Positions 1 through 8,382 of a DNA stretch of 64,000 bases are shown here, in pieces. Made by a program: the position numbers and the translations under genes. Under the pieces are notes generated by a model that was not told the DNA's origin, did no database searches, and saw nothing but the letters and a program-made list of their open reading frames with translations. The stretch's first letter is position 1, and each line of letters starts with the position of its first letter. This DNA is from Proteobacteria bacterium 005FR1 (GTDB lineage: Bacteria; Pseudomonadota; Gammaproteobacteria; Pseudomonadales; Cellvibrionaceae): the NCBI GenBank assembly GCA_026192395.1, contig WACF01000001.1, positions 1,137,541-1,201,540 on the forward strand, read 5' to 3'.

Positions 1-231
1 GATCCTGTCAGCGGCCCCTCTGACGACAGCGAGGACGACCTGAAGGTGGTCGATGCCAGCGAGGTGGGTGCCGGCACCGGCCTCGACGAAGCGGAACTCG
101 GCAGAGTGGATCCCTTGGACGGCAAGCCCTGGGATGGCAATCCCGATGAGCCCTTGCAGCCGGCGCCACCAGCGGATGAGAACTTCCCCGCCGAGCGCCG
201 CGGACCCAGCAAAATCGAAAACGAAGATTAG
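1..231 (+). CDS. C-terminal end of an acidic protein (5' truncated)
   Basis: An open frame enters from the left edge and stops with TAG at 229-231, leaving about 76 residues. They are rich in Asp, Glu, Pro and Gly and read as a disordered acidic tail; no domain or motif is recognisable. The stop lies only 2 bases before the ATG of the next gene, so the two are probably translated together. The true start is outside the window, and an internal GTG at 46 is unlikely to be the real start because the frame is open upstream. Function unknown. Confidence 0.55.
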   Translation, partial: DPVSGPSDDSEDDLKVVDASEVGAGTGLDEAELGRVDPLDGKPWDGNPDEPLQPAPPADENFPAERRGPSKIENED

Positions 232-233
232 CC

Positions 234-1079
234 ATGGCGAAGAATGGGTCCGGTAAAAAGCCCGACAGCTACGACCGCCTGAAGCAACACGGCGGCAAAA
301 GCTATTCGGGCATGCCGATCGGTCGGTCCCACAAGTGGCTCTACGACCAGGGCGAGTGGCGGGAAAGAAAGGTAAGTCTGGACGAATGGGAGATCTTCTA
401 TCAGACTCCCAAGAGACGGACCGCCAAGGCGCCGAAGGGATCGGGTGCCCCTATCGGGACCGAATACAACTGGTTGATCGTCTCACACCAGCGCGTCGAC
501 AAACTCGACGAGAATGTCTACATGACGCGCATGGAAGGTAAAAAATTCAAGGTGGCCCACAAACGCGCCAGCAAGGACAAGTGGAGCGCATCGGAGCGAA
601 CCCAGCGCAAGCACGTCATCCAGTACCTGCAACAGGTCATCGATGAATTGCAGAGTCTTGATGAACAGGATGCGCTTGCTGAAAGGGATCCGTTTACGGT
701 GGGGGAGCACGAGCGCATCTACGGGCTGACGCTACGTACCAAGGCTGAACTCACCGACATGGCTCGGGAGCTCAAGATCACCGGAACCTCCAAAATGAAG
801 CGCCAGGAATTGCTCGAAGCAGTCCAGCAGAGGCTTGCCGAAATCGATCAGTCAAAGAAAGGCGCAAGTCAGCGGAGCGAAAAATCCGAAACCCGAGAAC
901 AAACACCGCCACAACCTGCAAAAGGCGATGGACTCGCGCGTCTTGCGGAGAAGACTAAGACCGATCTCTACCGCATGGCCAGCGCACGCGAGATCAGCGG
1001 CCGCTCGGAGATGAACAAGGCGCAGCTGGTAAATGCGCTCAAGCGCGAAATGGGTCAGGAGAGCCGCCCTTCTCTCTGA
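234..1079 (+). CDS. Hypothetical protein with two Rho-N/SAP-like modules
   Basis: This 281-residue, strongly basic protein has an unrecognised N-terminal half (residues 1-145, rich in Trp, Tyr, Lys and Arg). Two similar helical modules follow at about 165-200 (LRTKAELTDMARELKI) and 236-272 (EKTKTDLYRMASAREI), separated by a charged linker. Each module has the K-x-D/E-L-x-x-M/A-A-R-x-x-x-I-x-G pattern of Rho N-terminal or SAP-like helix-extended-loop-helix folds, which usually bind nucleic acid. A DNA- or RNA-associated role is inferred only from that resemblance. The ATG follows the preceding stop by 2 bases, with no clear ribosome binding site of its own, so translational coupling is likely. 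Confidence 0.7.
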   Translation: MAKNGSGKKPDSYDRLKQHGGKSYSGMPIGRSHKWLYDQGEWRERKVSLDEWEIFYQTPKRRTAKAPKGSGAPIGTEYNWLIVSHQRVDKLDENVYMTRMEGKKFKVAHKRASKDKWSASERTQRKHVIQYLQQVIDELQSLDEQDALAERDPFTVGEHERIYGLTLRTKAELTDMARELKITGTSKMKRQELLEAVQQRLAEIDQSKKGASQRSEKSETREQTPPQPAKGDGLARLAEKTKTDLYRMASAREISGRSEMNKAQLVNALKREMGQESRPSL

Positions 1080-1126
1080 GGCTGTCCGGCCCGATTCTGC
1101 TCTCCCGTTGACGGCTTTTTTCGTCG

Positions 1127-1200
1127 CGACCTTCTACTCGCAACCTTCTACTCGCAACCTTCTACTCGCAACCTTCTACTCGCAACCTTCTACTCGCAAC
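1127..1200. repeat. 14-bp tandem repeat, five copies
   Basis: The unit CAACCTTCTACTCG is repeated five times head to tail: 1127-1140 with one mismatch, then 1141-1154, 1155-1168, 1169-1182 and 1183-1196 perfectly, followed by CAAC. It lies in the gap between two co-oriented genes. The near-perfect identity indicates recent slippage or expansion. Confidence 0.95.
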
Positions 1201-1258
1201 ATCGCCACCTCTCCACCTGTCGATGGATTAACCGTGAAAAAAACCGGCGGAGAGCGTG

Positions 1259-2611
1259 ATGGCGCCAGCTGGACTTGCGAAGTTCGATTCGGCATCGGCC
1301 ATGGTGCGGGCACTCGCCCGTTTTCTGCATGGCCGGGATTTTCGCGGCCTTGGCCAACCGGCTCCGCTGCGCGAGGCGGTGCAGTTTGCCAATCTCATAC
1401 CACGCAGCCTGCGCGAAAGAATATTTGCCCGTCTCGGCGCACGTGAAGGCGTGGACGCCGAACAAATGGGCAAGGTAAACACCTGCGCCATTGCCGACTG
1501 GGCCTGTCGACAGTTCCCAGCGCGACGCTACCCAGCCGTAATGATTGGATCGTCCAACGGCGCATTGCTGCACATGGCCGCTGCGGCCCGCATTCCGTGG
1601 TTGCCGCAAACCTTCCTGAGCCTGATGAAGCTACGCGACATTCATCCAGATGATGCATGCGCTCCAATGGAGGCATCCCTGCAACCGGCGACTGATTTCC
1701 TTGCTGCCAATCCCGACGTTCAACTTCATCATCTGCAGGACCCGGTGCAGGACCGTTTGATGCTGCACCACATCACCTACTTTCGGTTCAAGTATCGGCG
1801 TTTGCCACAGGCGTACCGGGCGTTTCTCGACAACTGTCTGCAGGAAGGCGGGACCATAGTCGTGGCGGACTGCCAGCAACAATGGCCGGTTTTCCGCGTC
1901 AACGACAGGCACTATTACCAATTCGGCGCAGTGGGCGGCGCGACCGAAGAGGAGTACTTCCACGGCAGCGAAAGGGTCGAACAAACGCTCGAGCATCATC
2001 AACCCCCTTTCAAGCGGTGGCGGCCGCCGGAGCCAAATACCCGCTGTGCGGAAGCAGAATGGGGATTTGAAAATACGCTGATGGATGATCTGGGATCAAT
2101 CGCGCACGATCGCGGCTTTCGTATTTTGCGGTTGAGTTTTTCGGAACCGGAAAGCCTCAGCCCGGCGGTGGCGGATTTTCACCGACGGTGGTATCGCGAG
2201 TTGGGCATGCAGACCAATCGCCTGCTGCTCGAATCCTTCATCGTGCTCGAACCTTACTGGGCGCTGCGCACCGGCACCGTGCCATTCTGGATGACATTCA
2301 ACACCCGCCCCTCGCTGCAGGCGGCGGACGCCTACGTCGGCAGTCGCGACGACTTCGATGAGCTTTATCTGAGTCTGTTTGCCCACGGCAGCGACTCAGT
2401 GGGGCTACCGTCAATCGCCGAATGGGAGAAGCTGCTTGCCCGCGCCCGCCGACGGGGAGAATGGCTGGCGGTAGATCCGCACCGCTATCCGGCCCACTTT
2501 GCGACCTTCGCCAGATATTCGGCGCAACTGCGTGCGCTCCAGCCGCATTATCCGCTGCCGGACCCTCTGCCGCTACAGGTCCTCGAGGAATTCATCGGGA
2601 ACTGGGGGTGA
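1259..2611 (+). CDS. Conserved-looking hypothetical protein, about 450 residues
   Basis: I do not recognise this soluble protein of 450 residues. It has no signal peptide or membrane segment. An IGSSNGALLHMAAAARIP stretch near residue 97 resembles a nucleophile elbow (G-x-S-x-G) after a beta strand, so a hydrolase- or acyltransferase-like alpha/beta core is possible, but no matching Asp/His pair is obvious. I chose the ATG at 1259 because GGAG lies 6 bases upstream; a GTG directly before it at 1256 is the alternative. The stop is 2 bases before the start of the downstream alpha/beta hydrolase, so the two form a pair and may act on related substrates. Confidence 0.75.
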   Translation: MAPAGLAKFDSASAMVRALARFLHGRDFRGLGQPAPLREAVQFANLIPRSLRERIFARLGAREGVDAEQMGKVNTCAIADWACRQFPARRYPAVMIGSSNGALLHMAAAARIPWLPQTFLSLMKLRDIHPDDACAPMEASLQPATDFLAANPDVQLHHLQDPVQDRLMLHHITYFRFKYRRLPQAYRAFLDNCLQEGGTIVVADCQQQWPVFRVNDRHYYQFGAVGGATEEEYFHGSERVEQTLEHHQPPFKRWRPPEPNTRCAEAEWGFENTLMDDLGSIAHDRGFRILRLSFSEPESLSPAVADFHRRWYRELGMQTNRLLLESFIVLEPYWALRTGTVPFWMTFNTRPSLQAADAYVGSRDDFDELYLSLFAHGSDSVGLPSIAEWEKLLARARRRGEWLAVDPHRYPAHFATFARYSAQLRALQPHYPLPDPLPLQVLEEFIGNWG

Positions 2612-2613
2612 CA

Positions 2614-3513
2614 ATGACTCGCCGTCATTTCATTTTGCTCGCTGCATCGGGGGTCGTGGCATTGCTGTGGCGACAGCGAAACCGCGCTCAGAAGGCGCAG
2701 CAAAGCGCTATCGTTCGGGAGCGCTGGATGGACCCCGGCCCGCTGCATTCCGAGTGGGCGAAGGTACGAGCGGAATCGCTCGAACTTAGGCTGCACTATC
2801 TGGTTTCAATCGAAGCGGCGCCACCGGACGCCCCGCCGCTCGTGCTGGTACACGGCTCGGGCCTGTCCCATCGCTATATGATTCCCACTGGCGCAGAGCT
2901 GACTCCCGATTTCAAAATCTATATGCCGGATATGCCTGGCTATGGCAAAAGCGACAAACCGGAGGAAGTTCTCGATGTGCCCCGGCTTGCAAACTGGCTG
3001 GTGGCATGGATGGACAGCATCGGTCTCGAGCGAGCGTCCTTCCTTGGCAACTCCTTCGGCTGTCAGGTGATCGCCGATCTTGCGGCGCGTCACCCGCAAC
3101 GGGTGAGCAAAGCAGTTTTGCAGGGACCGACCACGCCCACCGACGAGCGCTCCATTTTCTGGCAATTCATCCGCTGGCGACAGAACCAGCCCTTCAATCC
3201 GGAATGGACCAGCGACGTCACCGACATCGCCTACAAGCAGGCCGGCTGGTACCGAATCTTTCGATCCTTCTTCATTCAGATTGGCGATCGCATCGAAGAC
3301 AAGATGCCGAGAATCAAAGCACCCACCTTGATCGTGCGCGGCAGCGAGGATCCGATTGCCGACCAGCCGTGGTGCGAACGGCTGGCGGAGCTCTTGCCCA
3401 ATGGCGATCTGGTCATCATTCCCGGTGTGGCACATACACTCTGCCTCACCTCGCCGAAACCGCTGGCGGCGGTGACCAAGGACTTCATTCTCAGTCCGCG
3501 CTTGCACTGTTGA
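2614..3513 (+). CDS. Alpha/beta hydrolase with N-terminal Tat-like or anchor segment
   Basis: This 299-residue protein has a classical alpha/beta-hydrolase fold. It shows an oxyanion HGSG at 80-83, nucleophile Ser147 in GNSFG, Asp246 in RGSEDP and His274 in GVAHTL. The N terminus TRRHFILLAASGVVALLW combines a twin-arginine-like motif with a hydrophobic stretch, so the protein is probably exported or membrane-anchored, by Tat or as a signal anchor. I start it at the ATG at 2614, just after the previous stop. The open frame extends further upstream, but that part overlaps the previous gene and lacks a start signal. The 3' end overlaps the convergent aldo/keto reductase by 23 bases. The substrate cannot be deduced; esterase, lipase and epoxide-hydrolase-like activities all remain possible. 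Confidence 0.88.
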   Translation: MTRRHFILLAASGVVALLWRQRNRAQKAQQSAIVRERWMDPGPLHSEWAKVRAESLELRLHYLVSIEAAPPDAPPLVLVHGSGLSHRYMIPTGAELTPDFKIYMPDMPGYGKSDKPEEVLDVPRLANWLVAWMDSIGLERASFLGNSFGCQVIADLAARHPQRVSKAVLQGPTTPTDERSIFWQFIRWRQNQPFNPEWTSDVTDIAYKQAGWYRIFRSFFIQIGDRIEDKMPRIKAPTLIVRGSEDPIADQPWCERLAELLPNGDLVIIPGVAHTLCLTSPKPLAAVTKDFILSPRLHC

Positions 3514-4441
3514 GATTCTCGATTGCGTCCTCGTCCAATTGCAGCGCCGTGGCGGCAATGATCTGATCCAGCTGATGACGCGATGTGGCGCTGGCAATGG
3601 GAGCCGTCACGCCGGGCTGAGCCATCAACCAGGAGAGTGCCACGGTAGCCGGACTGGAACTGAAGCGCTCCGCCGCTTCGTCCAAGGCGCCGAGTATGCG
3701 GATCCCGCGCGCATCGAAATAGTTGTCCACCATCGTCTGGCGCGCCCTGCCCTTGGCATCTTCGATGGAGCGGTATTTGCCGGTGAGAAAGCCGCTGGCA
3801 AGCGAAAAATAGGGCGTCACACCGAGCTTCTCCTGCTGACAGACATCCCTCAGGTGGTGCTCGAAGTCATGACGATCGTAGAGGTTGTAAAACGGTTGCA
3901 GCACATCGAAGCGCGGCAGGGATTTCGCCTCGGCAAGGGTCAACGCTTCTCGCAGTCGTTCGCATTTGTAATTGGATGCGCCGATCGCGTGCACTTTGCC
4001 TTGCTCGATCAGTCGCTGAAAGGCTTCGAGCGTTTCCTCGAGCGGGGTGTCCGGATCGTCGCGATGGGCGAGGTAAAGATCAATGTAATCGGTCTGCAAG
4101 CGACGCAGTGAATCCTCAGCGGCCTGCATGATGTAATCGCGCGACAGCCCTTTGCGCCCCTCGCCCATGCTCATGCCCACCTTGGTGGACACGACGAAGC
4201 GGTCCCGATTGCCGCGTCGTTTGAAGTAGCGCCCGAGTATGCGCTCCGACTCGCCGCCCTGGTGGCCACCTACCCAGCGGGAATAAACATCCGCCGTATC
4301 CACCGCCCTGAAGCCGGCATCCAGCCAGGCATCCAGTATCTGAAAAGACTCGGACTCACCCAGGGTCCAGCCGAATACATTGCCGCCGAAAATCAAAGGC
4401 TCGACATCGAGACCGCTGCGGCCTAAGGGGCGCCGTTCCAT
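3491..4441 (-). CDS. Aldo/keto reductase
   Basis: This 316-residue (beta/alpha)8-barrel oxidoreductase is of the aldo/keto reductase superfamily and should reduce carbonyl compounds with NAD(P)H in the cytoplasm. The catalytic tetrad is visible as Asp48, Tyr53 (VDTADVY), Lys87 (VSTKVG) and His126 (YLAHRDDPD). An IGASNY motif and the C-terminal segment typical of cofactor-phosphate binding (IASATSRHQL) are also present. Length is normal for the family. AAGGAG stands 6 bases before the ATG. It is transcribed divergently from the polyester-hydrolase-like gene and convergently to the alpha/beta hydrolase. The substrate is unknown; the sequence is nearest in style to the YajO/IolS-like reductases. 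Confidence 0.92.
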   Translation of the reverse strand: MERRPLGRSGLDVEPLIFGGNVFGWTLGESESFQILDAWLDAGFRAVDTADVYSRWVGGHQGGESERILGRYFKRRGNRDRFVVSTKVGMSMGEGRKGLSRDYIMQAAEDSLRRLQTDYIDLYLAHRDDPDTPLEETLEAFQRLIEQGKVHAIGASNYKCERLREALTLAEAKSLPRFDVLQPFYNLYDRHDFEHHLRDVCQQEKLGVTPYFSLASGFLTGKYRSIEDAKGRARQTMVDNYFDARGIRILGALDEAAERFSSSPATVALSWLMAQPGVTAPIASATSRHQLDQIIAATALQLDEDAIENLNSASAD

Positions 4442-4565
4442 CGTTTTCTCCTTACCGTCATCGCCACCAGCTGCGAATAAACTTGCGACGGCAGAAATGG
4501 AGGGAAGTTCTCGATGAGCTGGAGTACTCGCACGGCTCAGTCTGCTAAAGAAAGATCAAGCTCCT

Positions 4566-4593
4566 TTGTCGCAGAACTCCCATGCCGTAGTAT
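4566..4593 (+). promoter_or_regulatory. Possible sigma70 promoter of the polyester-hydrolase-like gene
   Basis: TTGTCG at 4566-4571 and TAGTAT at 4588-4593 are separated by 16 bases, which would place transcription start near 4600 and give a leader of about 30 bases. A transcript starting there would exclude the longer reading frame that begins at 4566 and supports the ATG at 4632. The boxes are imperfect, so this is tentative. Confidence 0.35.
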
Positions 4594-4631
4594 CGCGGAC
4601 TCATGCTTTTTCAGAACACGAGAGGGATTAC

Positions 4632-5507
4632 ATGCAAAAACAATTTCCATTTGCCCACACACTGATCCTGGGGCTGATGCTGCTGGGGCTGAATGCCTAT
4701 GCCGATCAGGCGGTTGAGCCGGTTCCTACCACCGACTACCTGTCGGGCAAGGGTGTTTATCAGGTGGAGCGTTATACCGATCTGCCCGACGTTCCGGAGT
4801 ACGCCGAAGCCACCGTCTGGTATCCGGCCAACAAGCAGCAGCCCTTCGGCGCGGTGGCGATTTCCCCTGGCTATACGGAAACACAGGACGCGATCAGCTG
4901 GTGGGGTCCCTTCCTGGCCTCGCATGGCTATGCGACGCTGATCTTCAATACCAACGGACCGAAGGATTTTCCCGACCTTCGTGCCAAGGGCCTGATGGCG
5001 GCGCTGGACATTCTCACCGGCGAAAACAGCCGCTCCGGCAGCCCGCTCGAAGGCAAACTCGCGACCGATAAGCTGGCGGTGATGGGTCATTCCATGGGCG
5101 GCGGTGCCGCGCTGATTGCAGCTCACGGCCACAGCGACAAAATCCGCGCGGCGATTCCTTTCACGCCCTGGCAGCCGAACGCCGACTTCAGCGGGGTGAC
5201 AATTCCCACGCTGATTATCGCCGGCGAAGGCGACAACATCGCCAAGGCCGCCGAGCATTCGCGCCTGCACTATGACGCGATTCCGGAAACCACCATCAAA
5301 GGCTATCTTGAATTTACCGGCGGCAATCACTTCATCGGCAACAACCAGCGCAGCAATCTGGAAGTTCATCCACAAATCGGCCGCTACGCGCTGGCCTGGC
5401 TGAAGTTGTACGTGGACGGCGATGATCGTTATCGCCCTTTCATCTATGGGGATGTGCCGAACATGGACAACGGTATCGTGTCCCGCTATGAGCTGACCCG
5501 GCCGTAA
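4632..5507 (+). CDS. Secreted polyester hydrolase, PETase/cutinase-like
   Basis: This 291-residue protein begins with a Sec signal peptide, with cleavage probably after AYA at residue 24. It aligns along its length with the bacterial cutinase/PET-hydrolase family as I remember it. The oxyanion Tyr81 is in SPGYT, nucleophile Ser154 in GHSMGGG, with Met155 behind it. Trp180 sits in the position of the substrate-clamping Trp, Asp201 is in GEGDNIA and His233 in GGNHFI. His153 and Phe234 match thermophilic cutinases rather than the Trp/Ser pair of Ideonella PETase, and the extra PETase disulfide cysteines are absent. It should cleave ester bonds of polyesters or similar lipids outside the cell or in the periplasm. 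The start is set by AGAGGG before the ATG and by the signal peptide. A strong terminator follows. Activity on PET is not proven by sequence. Confidence 0.88.
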   Translation: MQKQFPFAHTLILGLMLLGLNAYADQAVEPVPTTDYLSGKGVYQVERYTDLPDVPEYAEATVWYPANKQQPFGAVAISPGYTETQDAISWWGPFLASHGYATLIFNTNGPKDFPDLRAKGLMAALDILTGENSRSGSPLEGKLATDKLAVMGHSMGGGAALIAAHGHSDKIRAAIPFTPWQPNADFSGVTIPTLIIAGEGDNIAKAAEHSRLHYDAIPETTIKGYLEFTGGNHFIGNNQRSNLEVHPQIGRYALAWLKLYVDGDDRYRPFIYGDVPNMDNGIVSRYELTRP

Positions 5508-5542
5508 TCCAGTCGCCAGCAGGCTGGAGATGAAGTGATAAG

Positions 5543-5577
5543 AGCGCTTCCCTCTTACGGGGGAAGCGCTTTTTTTT
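5543..5577 (+). terminator. Intrinsic terminator of the polyester-hydrolase-like gene
   Basis: A perfect 10-bp stem (AGCGCTTCCC at 5543-5552 with its complement at 5561-5570) closes an 8-base loop and runs into eight T residues. It lies 36 bases after the stop codon on the plus strand and reaches the end of the convergent SDR gene. Confidence 0.93.
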
Positions 5578-6341
5578 CAGCGGCCGCCCGAGATGTCCAA
5601 CAGCGCACCGGTGGAATAGGAGGACTGATCCGAGAGCAGCCAGAGAATGGACTTGGCGACTTCTTCGGGATGACCGCCGCGCTGCATGGGTACGGCGGAT
5701 TTGACGCGGTCCACACGGTCCGGCTCTCCGCCGCTGGCGTGAATGTCGGTGTAGATGACTCCGGGGCGCACCGCGTTGACCCGAATCCCCTCCGCCGCCA
5801 CTTCCTTGGCGAGTCCGAGAGTCATGGTATCGATGGCGCCCTTCGATGCCGCGTAGTCGATGTATTCGTTGGGCGAGCCGAGCCGTGATGCGGCTGAAGA
5901 CAGGTTCACGATTGCCCCGCCTCTTCCGCCGTAATTCGTCGACATGCGCTTCACCGCTTCGCGGGCGCAAAGGAAGCTGCCGATGATATTGGTGTTGAAT
6001 ACACGGGCAAGGCGCGCGGCGTCCATGGCATCCAGGCGCATGTGCTGCTCGAGAATGCCCGCGTTGTTTACCAGGGCTGTTAGCGTCCCGAGCTCCGCCT
6101 CCAACTTTTCGAAAAGACTGCATACATCGGATTCGCTGCCAACGTCGGCCCTTACGGCCATCGCACGGCCACCGGCGTCGACGATTTGCCTCACAATGCC
6201 GTTGGCCGCCTGCTCATTGCGCAAAAAGCTGATGCACACCGCGTAGCCTTCCGCAGCGGCTGCCCGCGCAGTCGCTGCGCCGATGCCGCGACTGCCGCCG
6301 GTGATCAAAATGATTTTCTCCCGACCTTCATGGTCCTGCAT
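5577..6341 (-). CDS. Short-chain dehydrogenase/reductase
   Basis: This 254-residue classical SDR has a Rossmann fold. The cofactor motif TGGSRGIG is at 14-21, NNAG at 92-95, and the catalytic residues are Ser149, Tyr163 and Lys167 in YAASK. The C-terminal part is the usual helical cap ending in DISGGR. It is an NAD(P)-dependent alcohol dehydrogenase or ketoreductase of unknown substrate, in the FabG/glucose-dehydrogenase-like group. AGGAG precedes the ATG. It lies 32 bases after the outer-membrane barrel gene on the same strand and could be the last gene of that transcript. Confidence 0.92.
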   Translation of the reverse strand: MQDHEGREKIILITGGSRGIGAATARAAAAEGYAVCISFLRNEQAANGIVRQIVDAGGRAMAVRADVGSESDVCSLFEKLEAELGTLTALVNNAGILEQHMRLDAMDAARLARVFNTNIIGSFLCAREAVKRMSTNYGGRGGAIVNLSSAASRLGSPNEYIDYAASKGAIDTMTLGLAKEVAAEGIRVNAVRPGVIYTDIHASGGEPDRVDRVKSAVPMQRGGHPEEVAKSILWLLSDQSSYSTGALLDISGGR

Positions 6342-6373
6342 CTCTTCGCTCCTGTTGAGCCGATCGAAGGTAT

Positions 6374-7693
6374 TCAGAAATAGAACGCCACCTGTGCGAA
6401 CAGACCGAACTCACTGCCGAGATTATCTGCGCCGATCAGCACCTCATTGAGACCCATGGCAAGGCCGCCATATTCGGTTCCGCTGGAACCCAGTGGAAGA
6501 TTGAGCGAGGCCAGCAGCTGCCAGTTCTGAGCGATGTCGTAGCGGTTGCTCAGCTGCAGCAAGGCCGACTCGTCCTGCAGGTTGATCAGCAAGGAGGGCG
6601 TGGCGAGCCAGAGCGGTGTGAGCTCGACGGTGGCGGAGAAGCCGAAATAATGACGGGCGATGGTGTACAGCTCGCCGCGCTGCAGACGGTCGAGCAGTTC
6701 CGGTTCGCCTTGAAGGGTCGCCAGCGTGTAGTTCTCGCCTTCCAGGCCAAAGCCGTTGTAGAAGTATTCCCCAACCGCGCTGACGTTCTTGCCGCCCCAC
6801 ACCCAGGAATAGGATACGTTCACAACCGCCGACCAGACTGCCTCATCGACGGTGTCCGTCAGCATCAGGTCGCCGCGCCAGACCGCGCCGCCAATACTCT
6901 TCACCAGACCAGCTGCGGCAATGGCTTCGTCGAAGTGCTCCGCCAGCAGCAGGTCGACTTCCGCACCGGCGAGCAACGACTCTCCTTGCAGCCAGTTATC
7001 CAGCCAGCCGTGGTATTTGAGCGCGAAGCTGCTGACGTCGGCGCTGACGGAATCGCGCTGGTTACGCCGACCTACCGCTACAGCTTGCAGGTCATCACCG
7101 TTGTTCAGCAGGTACTGACCGTAGAACATGTCATCGCCCGTCTTGTATTCGGTGTCGAGCGCGGCGGGATCGAAGGGATTGAAAAAGTCCACTGGATTGA
7201 AGATCAGCCCGTTACCCCAGCTGAGCACCTGACGTCCTGCTCGCATCACCAGATTGCCGCTACTGTAGCCAAGGTTGAAACGATCCAGACGATTGATCAG
7301 AACCGTGTCGTCGTCGCTGCTGATGAGGTGGGTCAGGTCGAACACACGCCTGTCGTCTTCCGGAAACACAGGCGGCAACAGGGCAGGAGGTGTTGCTCCA
7401 TCACTGAAGATTTTTAACGTATCGCCATCAAGCAACTGTAACTGGTAGTCGATCTGCACATCAAAGGCATCTTGCCGCGCGGAAAGATTCCAGCGGGAAT
7501 CGAGCAGCTGATCGACGCTGCGTTCACCGAACAGATCCCGATACAGACTCTCGCGCGGATACTCGGCAGCCTGTACCCGATATTTCAAATGGCCCCGAAA
7601 ATCGTAGTCCAGCGCCGCCACTGGCGCGGACGAGCAAAGCAAGGCGACGGCAACAGTATGTGCGAGAATGCAGTCGAGCTTACTGCCGTTCAT
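6374..7693 (-). CDS. Outer-membrane beta-barrel protein linked to the LolA/FtsX/LolD operon
   Basis: The protein has about 439 residues with a Sec signal peptide (cleavage probably at PVAA, before LDYDF). The mature part is rich in alternating aromatic and polar strands and ends in VAFYF, the terminal aromatic signature of BAM-assembled barrels. A conserved-looking core reads RAGRQVLSWGNGLIFNP followed by DFFNPFDP, which recalls large porin-like barrels of the DUF1302 type, but I cannot assign the family firmly. I start it at the ATG at 7693, overlapping the ATPase gene by 14 bases and giving a clean signal peptide; frame-consistent starts exist upstream to 7738. Its place directly after an ABC system suggests that it is the outer-membrane partner or acceptor of the exported substrate. 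Confidence 0.78.
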   Translation of the reverse strand: MNGSKLDCILAHTVAVALLCSSAPVAALDYDFRGHLKYRVQAAEYPRESLYRDLFGERSVDQLLDSRWNLSARQDAFDVQIDYQLQLLDGDTLKIFSDGATPPALLPPVFPEDDRRVFDLTHLISSDDDTVLINRLDRFNLGYSSGNLVMRAGRQVLSWGNGLIFNPVDFFNPFDPAALDTEYKTGDDMFYGQYLLNNGDDLQAVAVGRRNQRDSVSADVSSFALKYHGWLDNWLQGESLLAGAEVDLLLAEHFDEAIAAAGLVKSIGGAVWRGDLMLTDTVDEAVWSAVVNVSYSWVWGGKNVSAVGEYFYNGFGLEGENYTLATLQGEPELLDRLQRGELYTIARHYFGFSATVELTPLWLATPSLLINLQDESALLQLSNRYDIAQNWQLLASLNLPLGSSGTEYGGLAMGLNEVLIGADNLGSEFGLFAQVAFYF

Positions 7694-8363
7694 CACTGAC
7701 AATCTTTCCATCCTGCATGTGAATCCGGCGTTTCGCATAAGCCATCACCCGCTGATCGTGGGTGGCAATCAGAAACGTTATGCGGTGCTTTTCATTGAGT
7801 TCGACGAAGAGTTCCATCAGATGGGACATGGTGACCGAATCCAGGTTGGCCGTGGGCTCGTCGGCCAGCACCAGCGCGGGCTTGGAAACGATCGCGCGGG
7901 CCACCGCCACTCGCTGCTGCTGTCCGCCGGAAAGCTGACCGGGGCGGCGGTCCTCCATGCCCGACAGCCCCACTTCCTCGAGGATTTCCATTGCGTTCTG
8001 GCGACGCTCCGCCGCGGGGACGCCCTGCACCTGCATGACGAACTCCACGTTTTCCCGCGCTGAGAGAACCGGAATGAGGTTGTAGGCCTGGAAAACGAAG
8101 CCGATGTTATTGAGCCGCATGTCAGAGAGCTGCGCCTTGCTCATCTGGTCGATGCGCTGGTCCGCCACGGTGATGCTGCCACTGTCCGGGCGATCCAGGC
8201 CGCCGATAGCGTTTAGCAAGGTGGTTTTGCCGGAGCCTGATGGCCCGGACAAGGTGATGAACTCACCCTGGCTTATGCTGACCGAGAGATGGTCGAGCGC
8301 TTTTATCACCGCATCGCCCTGATGGAAGGTTCTGCACAGGTTTTCGCAGAGAACTGTACTCAT
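7680..8363 (-). CDS. LolD/MacB-type ABC transporter ATPase
   Basis: This 227-residue ATPase has a Walker A GPSGSGKTT, a Q-loop, the signature LSGGQQQR, Walker B LVLADEPTANLD and the H-loop ATHD. Size and motifs match the LolD/MacB/FtsE class, which powers FtsX-fold permeases in extracting lipids, lipoproteins or drugs from the inner membrane rather than classical import. It lies 19 bases after the second permease and overlaps the barrel gene, so all are probably co-translated. It is unlikely to be the housekeeping LolD, because neither permease is adjacent to the usual lolCDE partners. Confidence 0.93.
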   Translation of the reverse strand: MSTVLCENLCRTFHQGDAVIKALDHLSVSISQGEFITLSGPSGSGKTTLLNAIGGLDRPDSGSITVADQRIDQMSKAQLSDMRLNNIGFVFQAYNLIPVLSARENVEFVMQVQGVPAAERRQNAMEILEEVGLSGMEDRRPGQLSGGQQQRVAVARAIVSKPALVLADEPTANLDSVTMSHLMELFVELNEKHRITFLIATHDQRVMAYAKRRIHMQDGKIVSDERQ

Positions 8364-8382
8364 TGTTTACTCAGACTATTGG

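Noticed and set aside
1127..1200. CRISPR array
   Set aside because: The 14-base units are directly adjacent, with no unique spacers.
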